The notes under the pieces were generated by a model. The model was not told where the DNA came from. It saw only the letters and a program-made list of their open reading frames with translations, and searched no databases. Positions 16,524 through 23,457 of a DNA stretch of 30,627 nucleotides are shown here, one piece after another; position 1 is the stretch's first letter; the number at the start of each line of letters is the position of its first letter. A program made the position numbers and the translations under genes. Source of the stretch: CAZUCE01 sp964619265 (GTDB lineage Bacteria > Planctomycetota > UBA1135 > GCA-002686595); assembly GCA_964619265.1 (NCBI GenBank), contig CAZUCE010000045.1:1-30627 (forward strand), read 5' to 3'.

Positions 16524-16704
16524 AGAGCAAGGACACCTGTCCGGCACCCCGGAACAGCGCGCACCAACAAGTTCCGGCCGGATACGCAGCGTCGCCCGCG
16601 AACCGCACCGGCTCCGATTGGCGAGCTCGCCTGGAGGGGGCCGCGAAATTCACGGGGCAGCGCGCAGCAAGCCAAAGTTCCCCAAACCGCTTCTACAAAG
16701 AATC

Positions 16705-16734
16705 GGGGGGCCCGACCTTTGTGCCGGGCCCCCC
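16705..16734. terminator. GC-rich hairpin, terminator-like, between divergent genes
   Basis: A perfect 10-bp stem (GGGGGGCCCG paired with CGGGCCCCCC) encloses a 10-base loop. On the minus strand it is followed by GATTCTTTG, a weak T-rich tail; on the plus strand there is none. No recognised gene ends here, so its transcript is unclear. Confidence 0.5.
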
Positions 16735-16896
16735 TTGCCCACCCAACCAGGGGGACGTTTCGCACTCTAGCGGAACGGGGCGCGGACGCCTCGCTCCACC
16801 CAACTCTTCGGCGGGGAAGCGAGTTCGCCTGGAGGTTCGAATCGGCGCGACGCGATTCCGTCCCAGGCTCGCCACTACGCCGCAACCGGAACCCGC

Positions 16897-16913
16897 GTGA
16901 CCGGCCGGTGACC
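16897..16913 (+). promoter_or_regulatory. Possible response-regulator site: GTGACC direct repeat, 11-base period
   Basis: GTGACC occurs at 16897-16902 and again at 16908-16913, one helical turn apart, with a weaker GTCCCG at 16919. OmpR/PhoB-type regulators bind direct repeats with this period. The site is 50-67 bases upstream of the regulator start and just upstream of a weak TAAGCT (16934-16939) -10-like element. Autoregulation is an inference. Confidence 0.35.
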
Positions 16914-16963
16914 CCTGGGTCCCGGTCCAGGGCTAAGCTTGAGCGACCCCCTCCAACACCACG

Positions 16964-17710
16964 ATGTCTTCCCAGCGCCCCCCTGCCGTCCCGCGGCCGA
17001 CGATTCTTGTCGTCGAAGACGACCCCGCCATCCGGCGAGGTCTCTGCGACATCCTGAAAGCCAGCGGCTATGGAGTCACCTCCGCTGAAGATGGCCGCCG
17101 CGGACTCGAGCTCGCCGGACGTGGCTCGGTCGACCTGGTGCTCCTTGATGTGATGCTGCCGGTGCTGGAGGGCTTCGAGGTCCTGACCAGGCTCAAGCGT
17201 GAGCAGCCGCTGATGCCTGTGATCCTGCTCACCGCCCGCGGCGCCGAGTCCGACCGGGTTCGTGGACTGCGCGGTGGAGCCGATGATTATGTGGTCAAAC
17301 CTTTCAGCACCGCCGAGCTTCTGGCCCGGGTGGAGGCCGTCCTCCGGCGCTCCGTCACGCGGCCTCAGGCAGTTGCCGAATTGCGCATCTCCGGGCGCCG
17401 AATCGACTTCGAGCGGCGTGAAGCGCACCTACCGGACGGTGAGCTCGTCCAACTGACCGAGCGGGAATCCGAGCTGCTCCAGCACCTGGCCAACAACACC
17501 GGACGCGCCATCAGTCGCGCGGAACTTCTACGTTGCGTATGGGGCATCGACCCGCGCGGAGTCACGACTCGCACGGTCGACATGGCGGTCGCTCGCCTCC
17601 GCGAACGACTGCAAGACGACAAGACAGACCCGAGAATCGTCCAAACCGTTCGCAACAAGGGCTATGTTCTGGGTGAGGTGGAGCCGAGCAGCGCCCCGCC
17701 CAATTCTTAA
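16964..17710 (+). CDS. OmpR/PhoB-family response regulator
   Basis: This 248-residue two-component regulator has a receiver domain at residues 12-130. It shows the acidic pair Glu18/Asp19/Asp20, phospho-acceptor Asp62 in LLDVMLP, Thr90 and Lys112 in VVKPF, so all key residues are present. The C-terminal winged-helix DNA-binding domain is visible from about residue 145 to 240, with LTERESELLQHLANN, ISRAELLRCVWG and the recognition-helix segment RTVDMAVARLRERL, then a YVL hairpin. It starts at ATG 16964. The sensor kinase follows after 14 bases, making a clear two-gene operon. Target genes are not evident. Confidence 0.95.
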   Translation: MSSQRPPAVPRPTILVVEDDPAIRRGLCDILKASGYGVTSAEDGRRGLELAGRGSVDLVLLDVMLPVLEGFEVLTRLKREQPLMPVILLTARGAESDRVRGLRGGADDYVVKPFSTAELLARVEAVLRRSVTRPQAVAELRISGRRIDFERREAHLPDGELVQLTERESELLQHLANNTGRAISRAELLRCVWGIDPRGVTTRTVDMAVARLRERLQDDKTDPRIVQTVRNKGYVLGEVEPSSAPPNS

Positions 17711-17724
17711 AGCGCGGACGCCCG

Positions 17725-19503
17725 TTGCAGAACAAGATCACCCGCATCGCGCTGCTTGCGTTGGTCCTGATGGCCCTCCTCGCCCAGGCGGCCCTGTCGG
17801 TACGCGCCATTCGCGTCGAGCAGCGCGAGGCCCGCGAGCGATCCGAGCGCAGGCGGGAAACCGCTCTCGATCTCGCGCTCTGGCGACTGGACGCTGCGCT
17901 GGCTCCCTTGATCGCGGCTGAATCCTCGCGCTCTTCCGAACAGTTCGAATCGGTTTACGAGGAGCCCGGAGCCGCCAACCGCGAAGGCGCCGTGCCGATC
18001 CTCGACGGACTCGGCGAACCGCTGCGCGTGTTCGTCCCTTCCCCCTTGCTGCGCCGAACGTCGCCGTTCTTGCGGCTGCACTTCCAGTGGGCGAATGGAG
18101 CCTTCCGGTCGCCCCAAGTCCCCCGCGGCCCCGTGCTGGAGAGCGCTCTTCAACGTGGCTGGACCGATCGTGAGTCGGTGGAGGAAGCCCTCGGCAACCT
18201 CGTTGCGCTCGAAGCCGGTGTTGAGGGTGAAGACCTCGCGCACTTCTTGTCCGCTCCCCGGCGGACGTTCCGCGAAACTCCTCGATCGCGCGAACTCGCA
18301 GAGTTGTTCGTCTCGTTGCAGCGTGCTTCCCGGCGTGGCGTCCAGCCGGTCCCCGGCGCCCAGACGGATCTATCCCAGGGCTTCGTCCCTTACTTACATC
18401 CCGGCTCCCTCGACCCCAGCGAATCGGGCACTGAATTCGAGCTCTTCCTGCTGCGCTTCTCCCGCTCGGAAAGCGCCCCGGAACGCCGAACGGTGCAAGG
18501 CATCTGGATTGATTGGACCGTGCTCCACCCTTGGCTGCTCGAGCAACTCGAAGCTCACCTGCCCGCCGGCACCCGCTTGCTGCCGGTCGACGCCAAGTCG
18601 GGGGATCCGCGCCACCGGCTGGCTACCCTGCGCGTACTGCGCCTCGAGGCTCCTCCCCTAGCTGCCGGAGACCGCTTTGCGGTGACGCCGGTACGCGGCG
18701 CCTTGGCCCTCGCCTGGGTGATGCTGCTCGCGGCGCTGTTCGCCATGACGCTGGCCCTACGCGCAGCCTGGCAACTCTCCGATCGCAGGGGCCGCTTCGT
18801 CGCCGGCGTCACCCATGAGCTGCGCACGCCGCTCACGACCTTCTGCCTGTACTCGGAGATGTTGGCCGACGGAGTTGTGCGCGAACAGACCGCAAAGCAG
18901 GAGTACCTTGAGGCCCTGCGCACCCAATCCCAGCGGCTGCGCCGCGTGGTCGAGAACGTCCTGGCCTACGCCGGGTTGGAAGGCCACCGGGCCCGCGCGG
19001 AGCGGCAGGTGGTTCCGCTCCAACAATTGGTCAGCCGGGTTCTGCCCGTGCTCGCCTCGCGGGCTGGCGAAGCAGGGTTGAGCTTCTCGGGTCCCGAGCC
19101 AAATGAGATTCCCCGCGGCTTCGAACTCGACACCGACGAACAAGCCGTCGAGCAAGTGCTGTTCAATTTGGTCGACAACGCAGCGAAGTACTGCGAAAGC
19201 GGCACGCCCCTCGACGTGTCCGTCGCCGTAAACGGCCAAACCGCGGCGTTTGCGGTCGAAGACCGCGGGCCCGGCCTGCCGGACGACGTGCGGGCCAAAG
19301 CATTCGACGCATTCCGTAGGGGCGCCGCCCATTCCCGTGGTGAAATCGGTGGGCTTGGGCTTGGGCTCCATTTGGCTCGCGAGTTGTCTGGACTCGCGGG
19401 AGGACACCTGCACTTTGAGAGCCCTCCGCACGGCGGCAGCCGATTTGTCCTCGAGCTCCCGGTCTGTGTGGCGAAGCCGGCCGAGCCGGCCGCTGGGGAC
19501 TAG
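17725..19503 (+). CDS. Membrane sensor histidine kinase
   Basis: The product has 592 residues. A first membrane helix lies at about residues 5-27, then an extracytoplasmic domain of about 300 residues with no family I recognise, then a second helix at about 329-348. The kinase core follows almost directly, without a recognisable HAMP linker. The phospho-acceptor is His364 in THELRTPLT. The N box is NLVDNAAKY (Asn485 region), the G1 box EDRGPGLPDD and the G2 box GLGLGLHLA. The start is TTG 17725, 14 bases after the response regulator, its obvious partner. The large sensing domain suggests an envelope or external signal. The stop codon is shared, as a CTAG palindrome, with the convergent deacetylase gene. 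Confidence 0.93.
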   Translation: MQNKITRIALLALVLMALLAQAALSVRAIRVEQREARERSERRRETALDLALWRLDAALAPLIAAESSRSSEQFESVYEEPGAANREGAVPILDGLGEPLRVFVPSPLLRRTSPFLRLHFQWANGAFRSPQVPRGPVLESALQRGWTDRESVEEALGNLVALEAGVEGEDLAHFLSAPRRTFRETPRSRELAELFVSLQRASRRGVQPVPGAQTDLSQGFVPYLHPGSLDPSESGTEFELFLLRFSRSESAPERRTVQGIWIDWTVLHPWLLEQLEAHLPAGTRLLPVDAKSGDPRHRLATLRVLRLEAPPLAAGDRFAVTPVRGALALAWVMLLAALFAMTLALRAAWQLSDRRGRFVAGVTHELRTPLTTFCLYSEMLADGVVREQTAKQEYLEALRTQSQRLRRVVENVLAYAGLEGHRARAERQVVPLQQLVSRVLPVLASRAGEAGLSFSGPEPNEIPRGFELDTDEQAVEQVLFNLVDNAAKYCESGTPLDVSVAVNGQTAAFAVEDRGPGLPDDVRAKAFDAFRRGAAHSRGEIGGLGLGLHLARELSGLAGGHLHFESPPHGGSRFVLELPVCVAKPAEPAAGD

Positions 19504-20525
19504 ATTGCGGACTTCGGCTCAGCTGCCTTCAAATCCGCCCACAGATCCTCGTGGGTGGTCGCTACCCCTCCGAACTGGCCCAAGAAGAAATCGAAGAAGC
19601 GCCGGATTCGATCTAGAAACTCACGCTGATCCGCCTCTGTATGGACAAACTCTGTGTGTCCGGGAACCAGCGACGGTGAATGGAAGTAGAAAGTGAACGC
19701 ACGTTGGCCCCGGCTAAACAGGTCCTCTACAAGCCGAATCATATCTCCCGTCTCGAATCCCTCGGGGCTCAGCCGAATGCGTTCGACCAAGCGAGCTCGT
19801 GACAGGATGCCGGCAAGCCTGGCCCGCTCGAGGCCGGGGCGGGTCGCCCATCGATACGCCCCTCGCCCCCGCGAACCCAGTCGTCCGATGAACGCTCCAG
19901 TCACCGGGAGCATCAGAAGGTCTGGATGCTCGCGCGACCAGCTCGGACGAGCTTCGAATCCCGAGTGGTCCGGACCGCCCAGGTAGTTGTAGTCAAACGG
20001 TGGCGCGAGGCTCGCGTCGACGAGATAGCCGAGCTCGGCGAGGCTCTTCAGACTCTGACGCCCGATTCCGAATCGTCCGGCCTGATAAACCCTTGGGCGG
20101 GCCCCGACCTCGCGCTCAATGCAGTCTGTCAATTCAGTGAGCTTAGCCCGCTCCAAGGCCGCAGGCAGATAGCACGGGTAGGAGTTTTGGTTGGTGACCG
20201 CTTCGGTCAACGGCGGATTGACCCACGGGTGCAGGTGAGCCCCAACGCGAGCTCGATTCGAGGTGCACAACTCGCGGAACAACTCTCCGCGCTGTTCGGC
20301 CACCGGATGATCGATGGCGTAGGTCGGCCGAACGCCATATTCATCGAAGACGGCCTGACCGGCTTCCAGTCCCTCGATCGCCGTGGTCGCAACGGACTGG
20401 CGATCGAAATCTGCGCGCCAATCGAATTCCTCTTCGGTCGCCACCAGGACCATGACCCGAGGGGGCATCTCCGGGGCTAGAGCGATCGGAGCAAGCTCAC
20501 TCGGCTGAAGTTCTTGGCTACGCAT
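19500..20525 (-). CDS. Polysaccharide deacetylase family protein (WalW-like)
   Basis: The 341-residue product resembles the WalW-like branch of NodB-fold carbohydrate deacetylases, common in exopolysaccharide and glycosyltransferase loci. Characteristic pieces are ATEEEFDW (motif 1 acidic residues), GAHLHPWVNPP (metal-binding histidines), YQAGRFGIG, LGYLVDASLAPPFDY and FYFHSPSLVPGHTEFV, then THEDLW. Predicted chemistry is metal-dependent removal of acetyl groups from an amino sugar. The start is unclear. ATG 20525 abuts a long hairpin and has no Shine-Dalgarno. ATG 20468 gives a protein beginning just before the conserved core, but its GGAG touches the ATG. It ends on a CTAG shared with the kinase gene. 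Confidence 0.85.
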   Translation of the reverse strand: MRSQELQPSELAPIALAPEMPPRVMVLVATEEEFDWRADFDRQSVATTAIEGLEAGQAVFDEYGVRPTYAIDHPVAEQRGELFRELCTSNRARVGAHLHPWVNPPLTEAVTNQNSYPCYLPAALERAKLTELTDCIEREVGARPRVYQAGRFGIGRQSLKSLAELGYLVDASLAPPFDYNYLGGPDHSGFEARPSWSREHPDLLMLPVTGAFIGRLGSRGRGAYRWATRPGLERARLAGILSRARLVERIRLSPEGFETGDMIRLVEDLFSRGQRAFTFYFHSPSLVPGHTEFVHTEADQREFLDRIRRFFDFFLGQFGGVATTHEDLWADLKAAEPKSAI

Positions 20526-20560
20526 AATGACCCGGAAGCCCCATGGGCTCCCGGGTCATT
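20526..20560. terminator. Long hairpin between two minus-strand genes, touching the deacetylase start
   Basis: A 16-bp stem with one mismatch and a three-base loop: AATGACCCGGAAGCCC pairs with GGGCTCCCGGGTCATT. It lies 69 bases beyond the stop of the acidic coiled-coil gene, so it probably terminates that transcript, although no T-run follows on either strand. It directly touches ATG 20525 and might instead act on deacetylase translation. Confidence 0.6.
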
Positions 20561-20629
20561 TAGGCTACCAGGCCCAGGCCCACCCTGCGCCAGAGCAGCC
20601 GCTGCGCGCGGCCTGCGCCAGATCTGGGT

Positions 20630-22159
20630 TCAGCCGTTCTTCCCTACGAACCGGAAGCGGCCATTCGGGGTCTGGCCTTCGAACACGAAGTCCGTCTGAG
20701 CAAACAGGGTGGCCAGCGAGCTGACGAACGACTGGACCTCCGAAGCTGCCGCGGGCGCGTCGTCAGACTGGTGAAGCGGCGTGGTGCCAAGAGCCGTTTC
20801 GGTCGCGGTGGCGACCGAGCTGCTGGCGCTGGCCGAAGTGGTTTGCTGTCCTTGGCTGGCGAAGGGCGCCGCCGGCTCGTTCGAAGTCATGGCCATTTGG
20901 GGGATTGGGGTAGAGGTATCTTGGGAAGCCGAAGAACTCGGCGACGGGAAGCTCCCAAAGGACTGGGGCTCCTCGCTGGATGGAGCGTTGGAAAAAGAAG
21001 AAGAGAAGTCGCGAGACTCGGACGGGAAGGACTCTGGAGCTACCGGTTCGATACCGAACTCAGCCGCCAGTTCGTCCGCCAGATCAGGGGTCGAGTCCTC
21101 GTCTTCCGCCAGGGCCTCGGGCAAGGCCGCCATCGGTTCGGAGATCGGGTCCGCAGCGGTTTCGCCCGCCTCGGAGAAGAACTCCTCGGTCCCCTGCGTG
21201 TCAGGGAACGCGCCGGCGATCAGCTCCTGGTCTGTGGAAGGGTCCAAGGTCAGTTCTTCGAGCTCCATCTCAAGCGGGCCTTCGAGTCCGTCTTCTTCGC
21301 TTCCTGCCGCAGCGTTCGACGGGCTCTGAATTCCGAACTCAGCCATCAGCTCGTCTCCCGTGGGAAACTCAGCCACTTCAGAGGGCTCCGGAGAATCCGC
21401 AGCGAAGACTTCTTCGAGCTGCTCGGGCTGTTCCGAACCGGAGTCCATCGATTCCTGACTCTGGCCGAGGATGACTTTCATCGCGTCGTCCATCGCCGGA
21501 TCGGAGCTCTTCATCGACGAGAACTTCGACTCGGGCGCCTCGAACCCTTCGGAGGGAAGCTCAGCCTGGAATTCCAGAGGAGCCTCCAACCCGACCTCGA
21601 CCTCGCTCTCGAGCCCCGGCTCGTTCTCCACCAAAGACTCGTCGACGAACTCGAGATCGCTCTCCAAAAGCGGCTCGATGCCCGGCTCCTCTTGAACTTC
21701 AGAGAAGGGCTCAGCGGGGAAGTCCAGCTGTGGCTGTAGGTCGTTGTCCATCGACGCCATCTCGGAGGTGGCCGGCTCAGCCTGCCCAGCCTCGTTCTGC
21801 TGAGCCTCCACCATCGCGAGCTCGAGCGCTTCGACCTGGGTCTTCAGCTCCTCGATCGTGGACTCGACTTGGTCGTAGTTGTTGGAAGCGACATTCTCGA
21901 AGAAGGACTCGCGTTCGGAGACGACCTCGGCCAGCCGCATTTCTGCTTCGTGGTGGCTTGGCGTCCCGCCCACGGCCTGCTCTCCTTCGCGCAACTCGTG
22001 CTCCGCCTGGCGGAGGCGCTCTTCGAGGCTACGGATATGGGCCAGGATAGGCTCGGACTCGGCGGTGCCGAGCTCTAGCTCAAGGCGCTCACGATCGGCG
22101 TAGAGCGCGACGAGCTGTTCCTGGAGGCTGCTTGCCGGTTGGTTGTGGTCTTCGGTCAT
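20630..22159 (-). CDS. Acidic low-complexity coiled-coil protein (unknown)
   Basis: I do not recognise this 509-residue protein. Residues 1-125 form a predicted coiled coil, rich in Glu, Leu, Gln and Arg in heptad-like order. Residues 130-390 are highly acidic with many Glu, Asp, Ser and Pro and few basic residues, probably disordered. Residues 390-460 are Ser/Pro/Ala/Thr/Gln-rich. A compact C-terminal segment (SEVQSFVSSLATLFAQTDF, then NGRFRFVGK) looks folded and could be the conserved part. The motif DELxAEFGI appears twice in the acidic region (DELMAEFGIQSP and DELAAEFGIEPV), like a short binding motif. There is no signal peptide or membrane helix. It is divergent from a second coiled-coil gene. 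The codon pattern and unbroken frame support a real gene. Confidence 0.75.
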   Translation of the reverse strand: MTEDHNQPASSLQEQLVALYADRERLELELGTAESEPILAHIRSLEERLRQAEHELREGEQAVGGTPSHHEAEMRLAEVVSERESFFENVASNNYDQVESTIEELKTQVEALELAMVEAQQNEAGQAEPATSEMASMDNDLQPQLDFPAEPFSEVQEEPGIEPLLESDLEFVDESLVENEPGLESEVEVGLEAPLEFQAELPSEGFEAPESKFSSMKSSDPAMDDAMKVILGQSQESMDSGSEQPEQLEEVFAADSPEPSEVAEFPTGDELMAEFGIQSPSNAAAGSEEDGLEGPLEMELEELTLDPSTDQELIAGAFPDTQGTEEFFSEAGETAADPISEPMAALPEALAEDEDSTPDLADELAAEFGIEPVAPESFPSESRDFSSSFSNAPSSEEPQSFGSFPSPSSSASQDTSTPIPQMAMTSNEPAAPFASQGQQTTSASASSSVATATETALGTTPLHQSDDAPAAASEVQSFVSSLATLFAQTDFVFEGQTPNGRFRFVGKNG

Positions 22160-22375
22160 GGTGGTGGGCGTAGCGGGTAGACCCCGCAGCGAAGTCGTGA
22201 CGGAGTCGCAATCGCTCCGTGTGCGAAAGGGCTTTCGGACAGGCCCTGCCCGGGACCTTCGCTTTCAGGCTGGCTGTTCCCCGCGGCGGGAACCGTCCCC
22301 ATCGCTCGAGCCCCCAAGAGGGCCAATCCTCAAGGGTCTCCTCCACCGGGCCGATGCACCGGAGACCTAAATCCC
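22160..22375. promoter_or_regulatory. Shared upstream region of two divergent coiled-coil genes
   Basis: These 216 bases must hold promoters in both directions. An inverted repeat, GTTCCC (22276-22281) with GGGAAC (22288-22293), spans 18 bases and might be a dimeric regulator site or a weak hairpin. I see no convincing -10/-35 pair. Confidence 0.3.
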
Positions 22376-23356
22376 ATGGAAGCCATCCAACTAGCCGGAA
22401 TGACCCTTGTCACCCTCGCCGCCGGCGGGGGCTATGCCTTACTCGTGAGGCGTAGGTTGGTCCAAAAGCAACGCGCCCAAGCACTCGCTTCGGAAGGACA
22501 GATCCGCAGTTTGGAAGCCGAGATCTCCTCCCTGGGCCGCGTCGCGGGCCAGCTCGCGGAGCAGCTCTCCCCTTCGGGCTCCCATGCGGATGCCCATGGC
22601 TCAGAAGCCCTCAAAGAACTTCAGCAAGAGCTGTCCCAGCTCGCCCGCGTGGCCGAGGAAGGCCGAGTCGAATCCGGGGAGCGCGCCCAGCGCTTGCAGG
22701 ATCAGCTGGCTTCGCTGGCCGAGCAGCTCGAGCCTCTGTCCACCCCGAACTCTCCGGAAGTCGATCGGGAACTCGGCGCCTTCTGGCCCGATCCAAGCGA
22801 GGCCTCCGGTCAACCCGAGCCCTCCCGCGTCGAAGAGCTAGAAGAACAACTGCGCACCCAGGAAGCCAGCCACGCGGAGACTCGCGAACAGCTCGAGCTC
22901 GCGCGCGCCGAATGGACCGAGCAGATCGAACGAGCTCAGGAGGCCGAAGCGACCCTGCGAGAAGCGCACGAGGCCGAGCTCGATCAAGCCCGCGCCGATC
23001 GTTCCGACCTGGAAGCTCGCTGGTCTGAGGCCTTGGCACGGCTCGAAGATCTCGAGCGTCAGTTGGCCGAGCGTTCGCCGGTGGAAAGGGCTGAAGAGCC
23101 CTCCGAGCCGGTGGACGAACCAATCCTGGAAGAGCCCAAAGCGCTGGGGAATCTCCCCGAGAACGCCGAGGTCGACCAGCTACTCAACGAAATAGGCCAA
23201 GAATCCCTCGAGGACAATCCTCCCGCGCGGCAGGTCCTCGACCTGGTTGTGGAACTGGATCAATGCCCGGTTGGATCGTACGAACGCCGGGAACTGGTAC
23301 GCAGCCTAGACGAGCTGTTGGCCGGAATGCGGTCTCGACTGGGCGCTGACAGCTGA
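22376..23356 (+). CDS. Membrane-anchored coiled-coil protein (unknown)
   Basis: The 326-residue product starts with one hydrophobic helix (about residues 4-23) followed by a basic RRRLVQKQR stretch, so the body should face the cytoplasm. Residues 30-245 are heptad-like and rich in Glu, Leu, Ala, Gln and Arg, a long coiled coil. The final 55 residues (QVLDLVVELDQCPVGSYERRELVRSLDELLAGM in outline) look like a small helical domain. The architecture recalls envelope scaffold or division-associated proteins, but I recognise no family. It is divergent from the acidic coiled-coil gene, and the two proteins may interact; that is a guess from position and shape. The ATG at 22376 has no strong Shine-Dalgarno. 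Confidence 0.75.
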   Translation: MEAIQLAGMTLVTLAAGGGYALLVRRRLVQKQRAQALASEGQIRSLEAEISSLGRVAGQLAEQLSPSGSHADAHGSEALKELQQELSQLARVAEEGRVESGERAQRLQDQLASLAEQLEPLSTPNSPEVDRELGAFWPDPSEASGQPEPSRVEELEEQLRTQEASHAETREQLELARAEWTEQIERAQEAEATLREAHEAELDQARADRSDLEARWSEALARLEDLERQLAERSPVERAEEPSEPVDEPILEEPKALGNLPENAEVDQLLNEIGQESLEDNPPARQVLDLVVELDQCPVGSYERRELVRSLDELLAGMRSRLGADS

Positions 23357-23385
23357 CCCTCGCGACTCCCTCGGCAAGCGAGCTC

Positions 23386-23437
23386 AAAAGAAAAACAGGC
23401 CCGGCTGGTCGCCGCTTGCGCGCCGACCAGCCGGGCC
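23386..23437 (-). terminator. Rho-independent terminator of the pseudopilin operon
   Basis: A perfect 14-bp stem (GGCCCGGCTGGTCG at 23398-23411 with its complement at 23424-23437) and a 12-base loop are followed on the minus strand by TGTTTTTCTTTTG. It lies 20 bases past the PilX-like stop. This is the best intrinsic terminator in the window and may also stop the convergent transcript. Confidence 0.92.
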
Positions 23438-23457
23438 CTCTCCGAAGGTAGTCCCCT

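Larger units (their letters stand above)
16471..16963. other. 493-base intergenic region between divergent operons
   Basis: This is the longest gap in the window. Near the left side are two similar 12-mers 20 bases apart. In the middle is a perfect 10-bp GC-rich hairpin. At the right side is a GTGACC direct repeat with 11-base spacing. Open frames across it have biased, repetitive composition and no family likeness, so I call no protein here. A small RNA is possible. Confidence 0.5.

Noticed and set aside
16834..16850. GGTTCGAATC, which looks like a tRNA T-loop, in the 493-base gap
   Set aside because: The flanking bases cannot form the 5-bp T stem and I find no acceptor, D or anticodon arm around it.
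16415..16900. 161-codon plus-strand open frame in the long intergenic region
   Set aside because: Composition is biased, there is no ribosome site or family likeness, and it starts inside the TPR gene.
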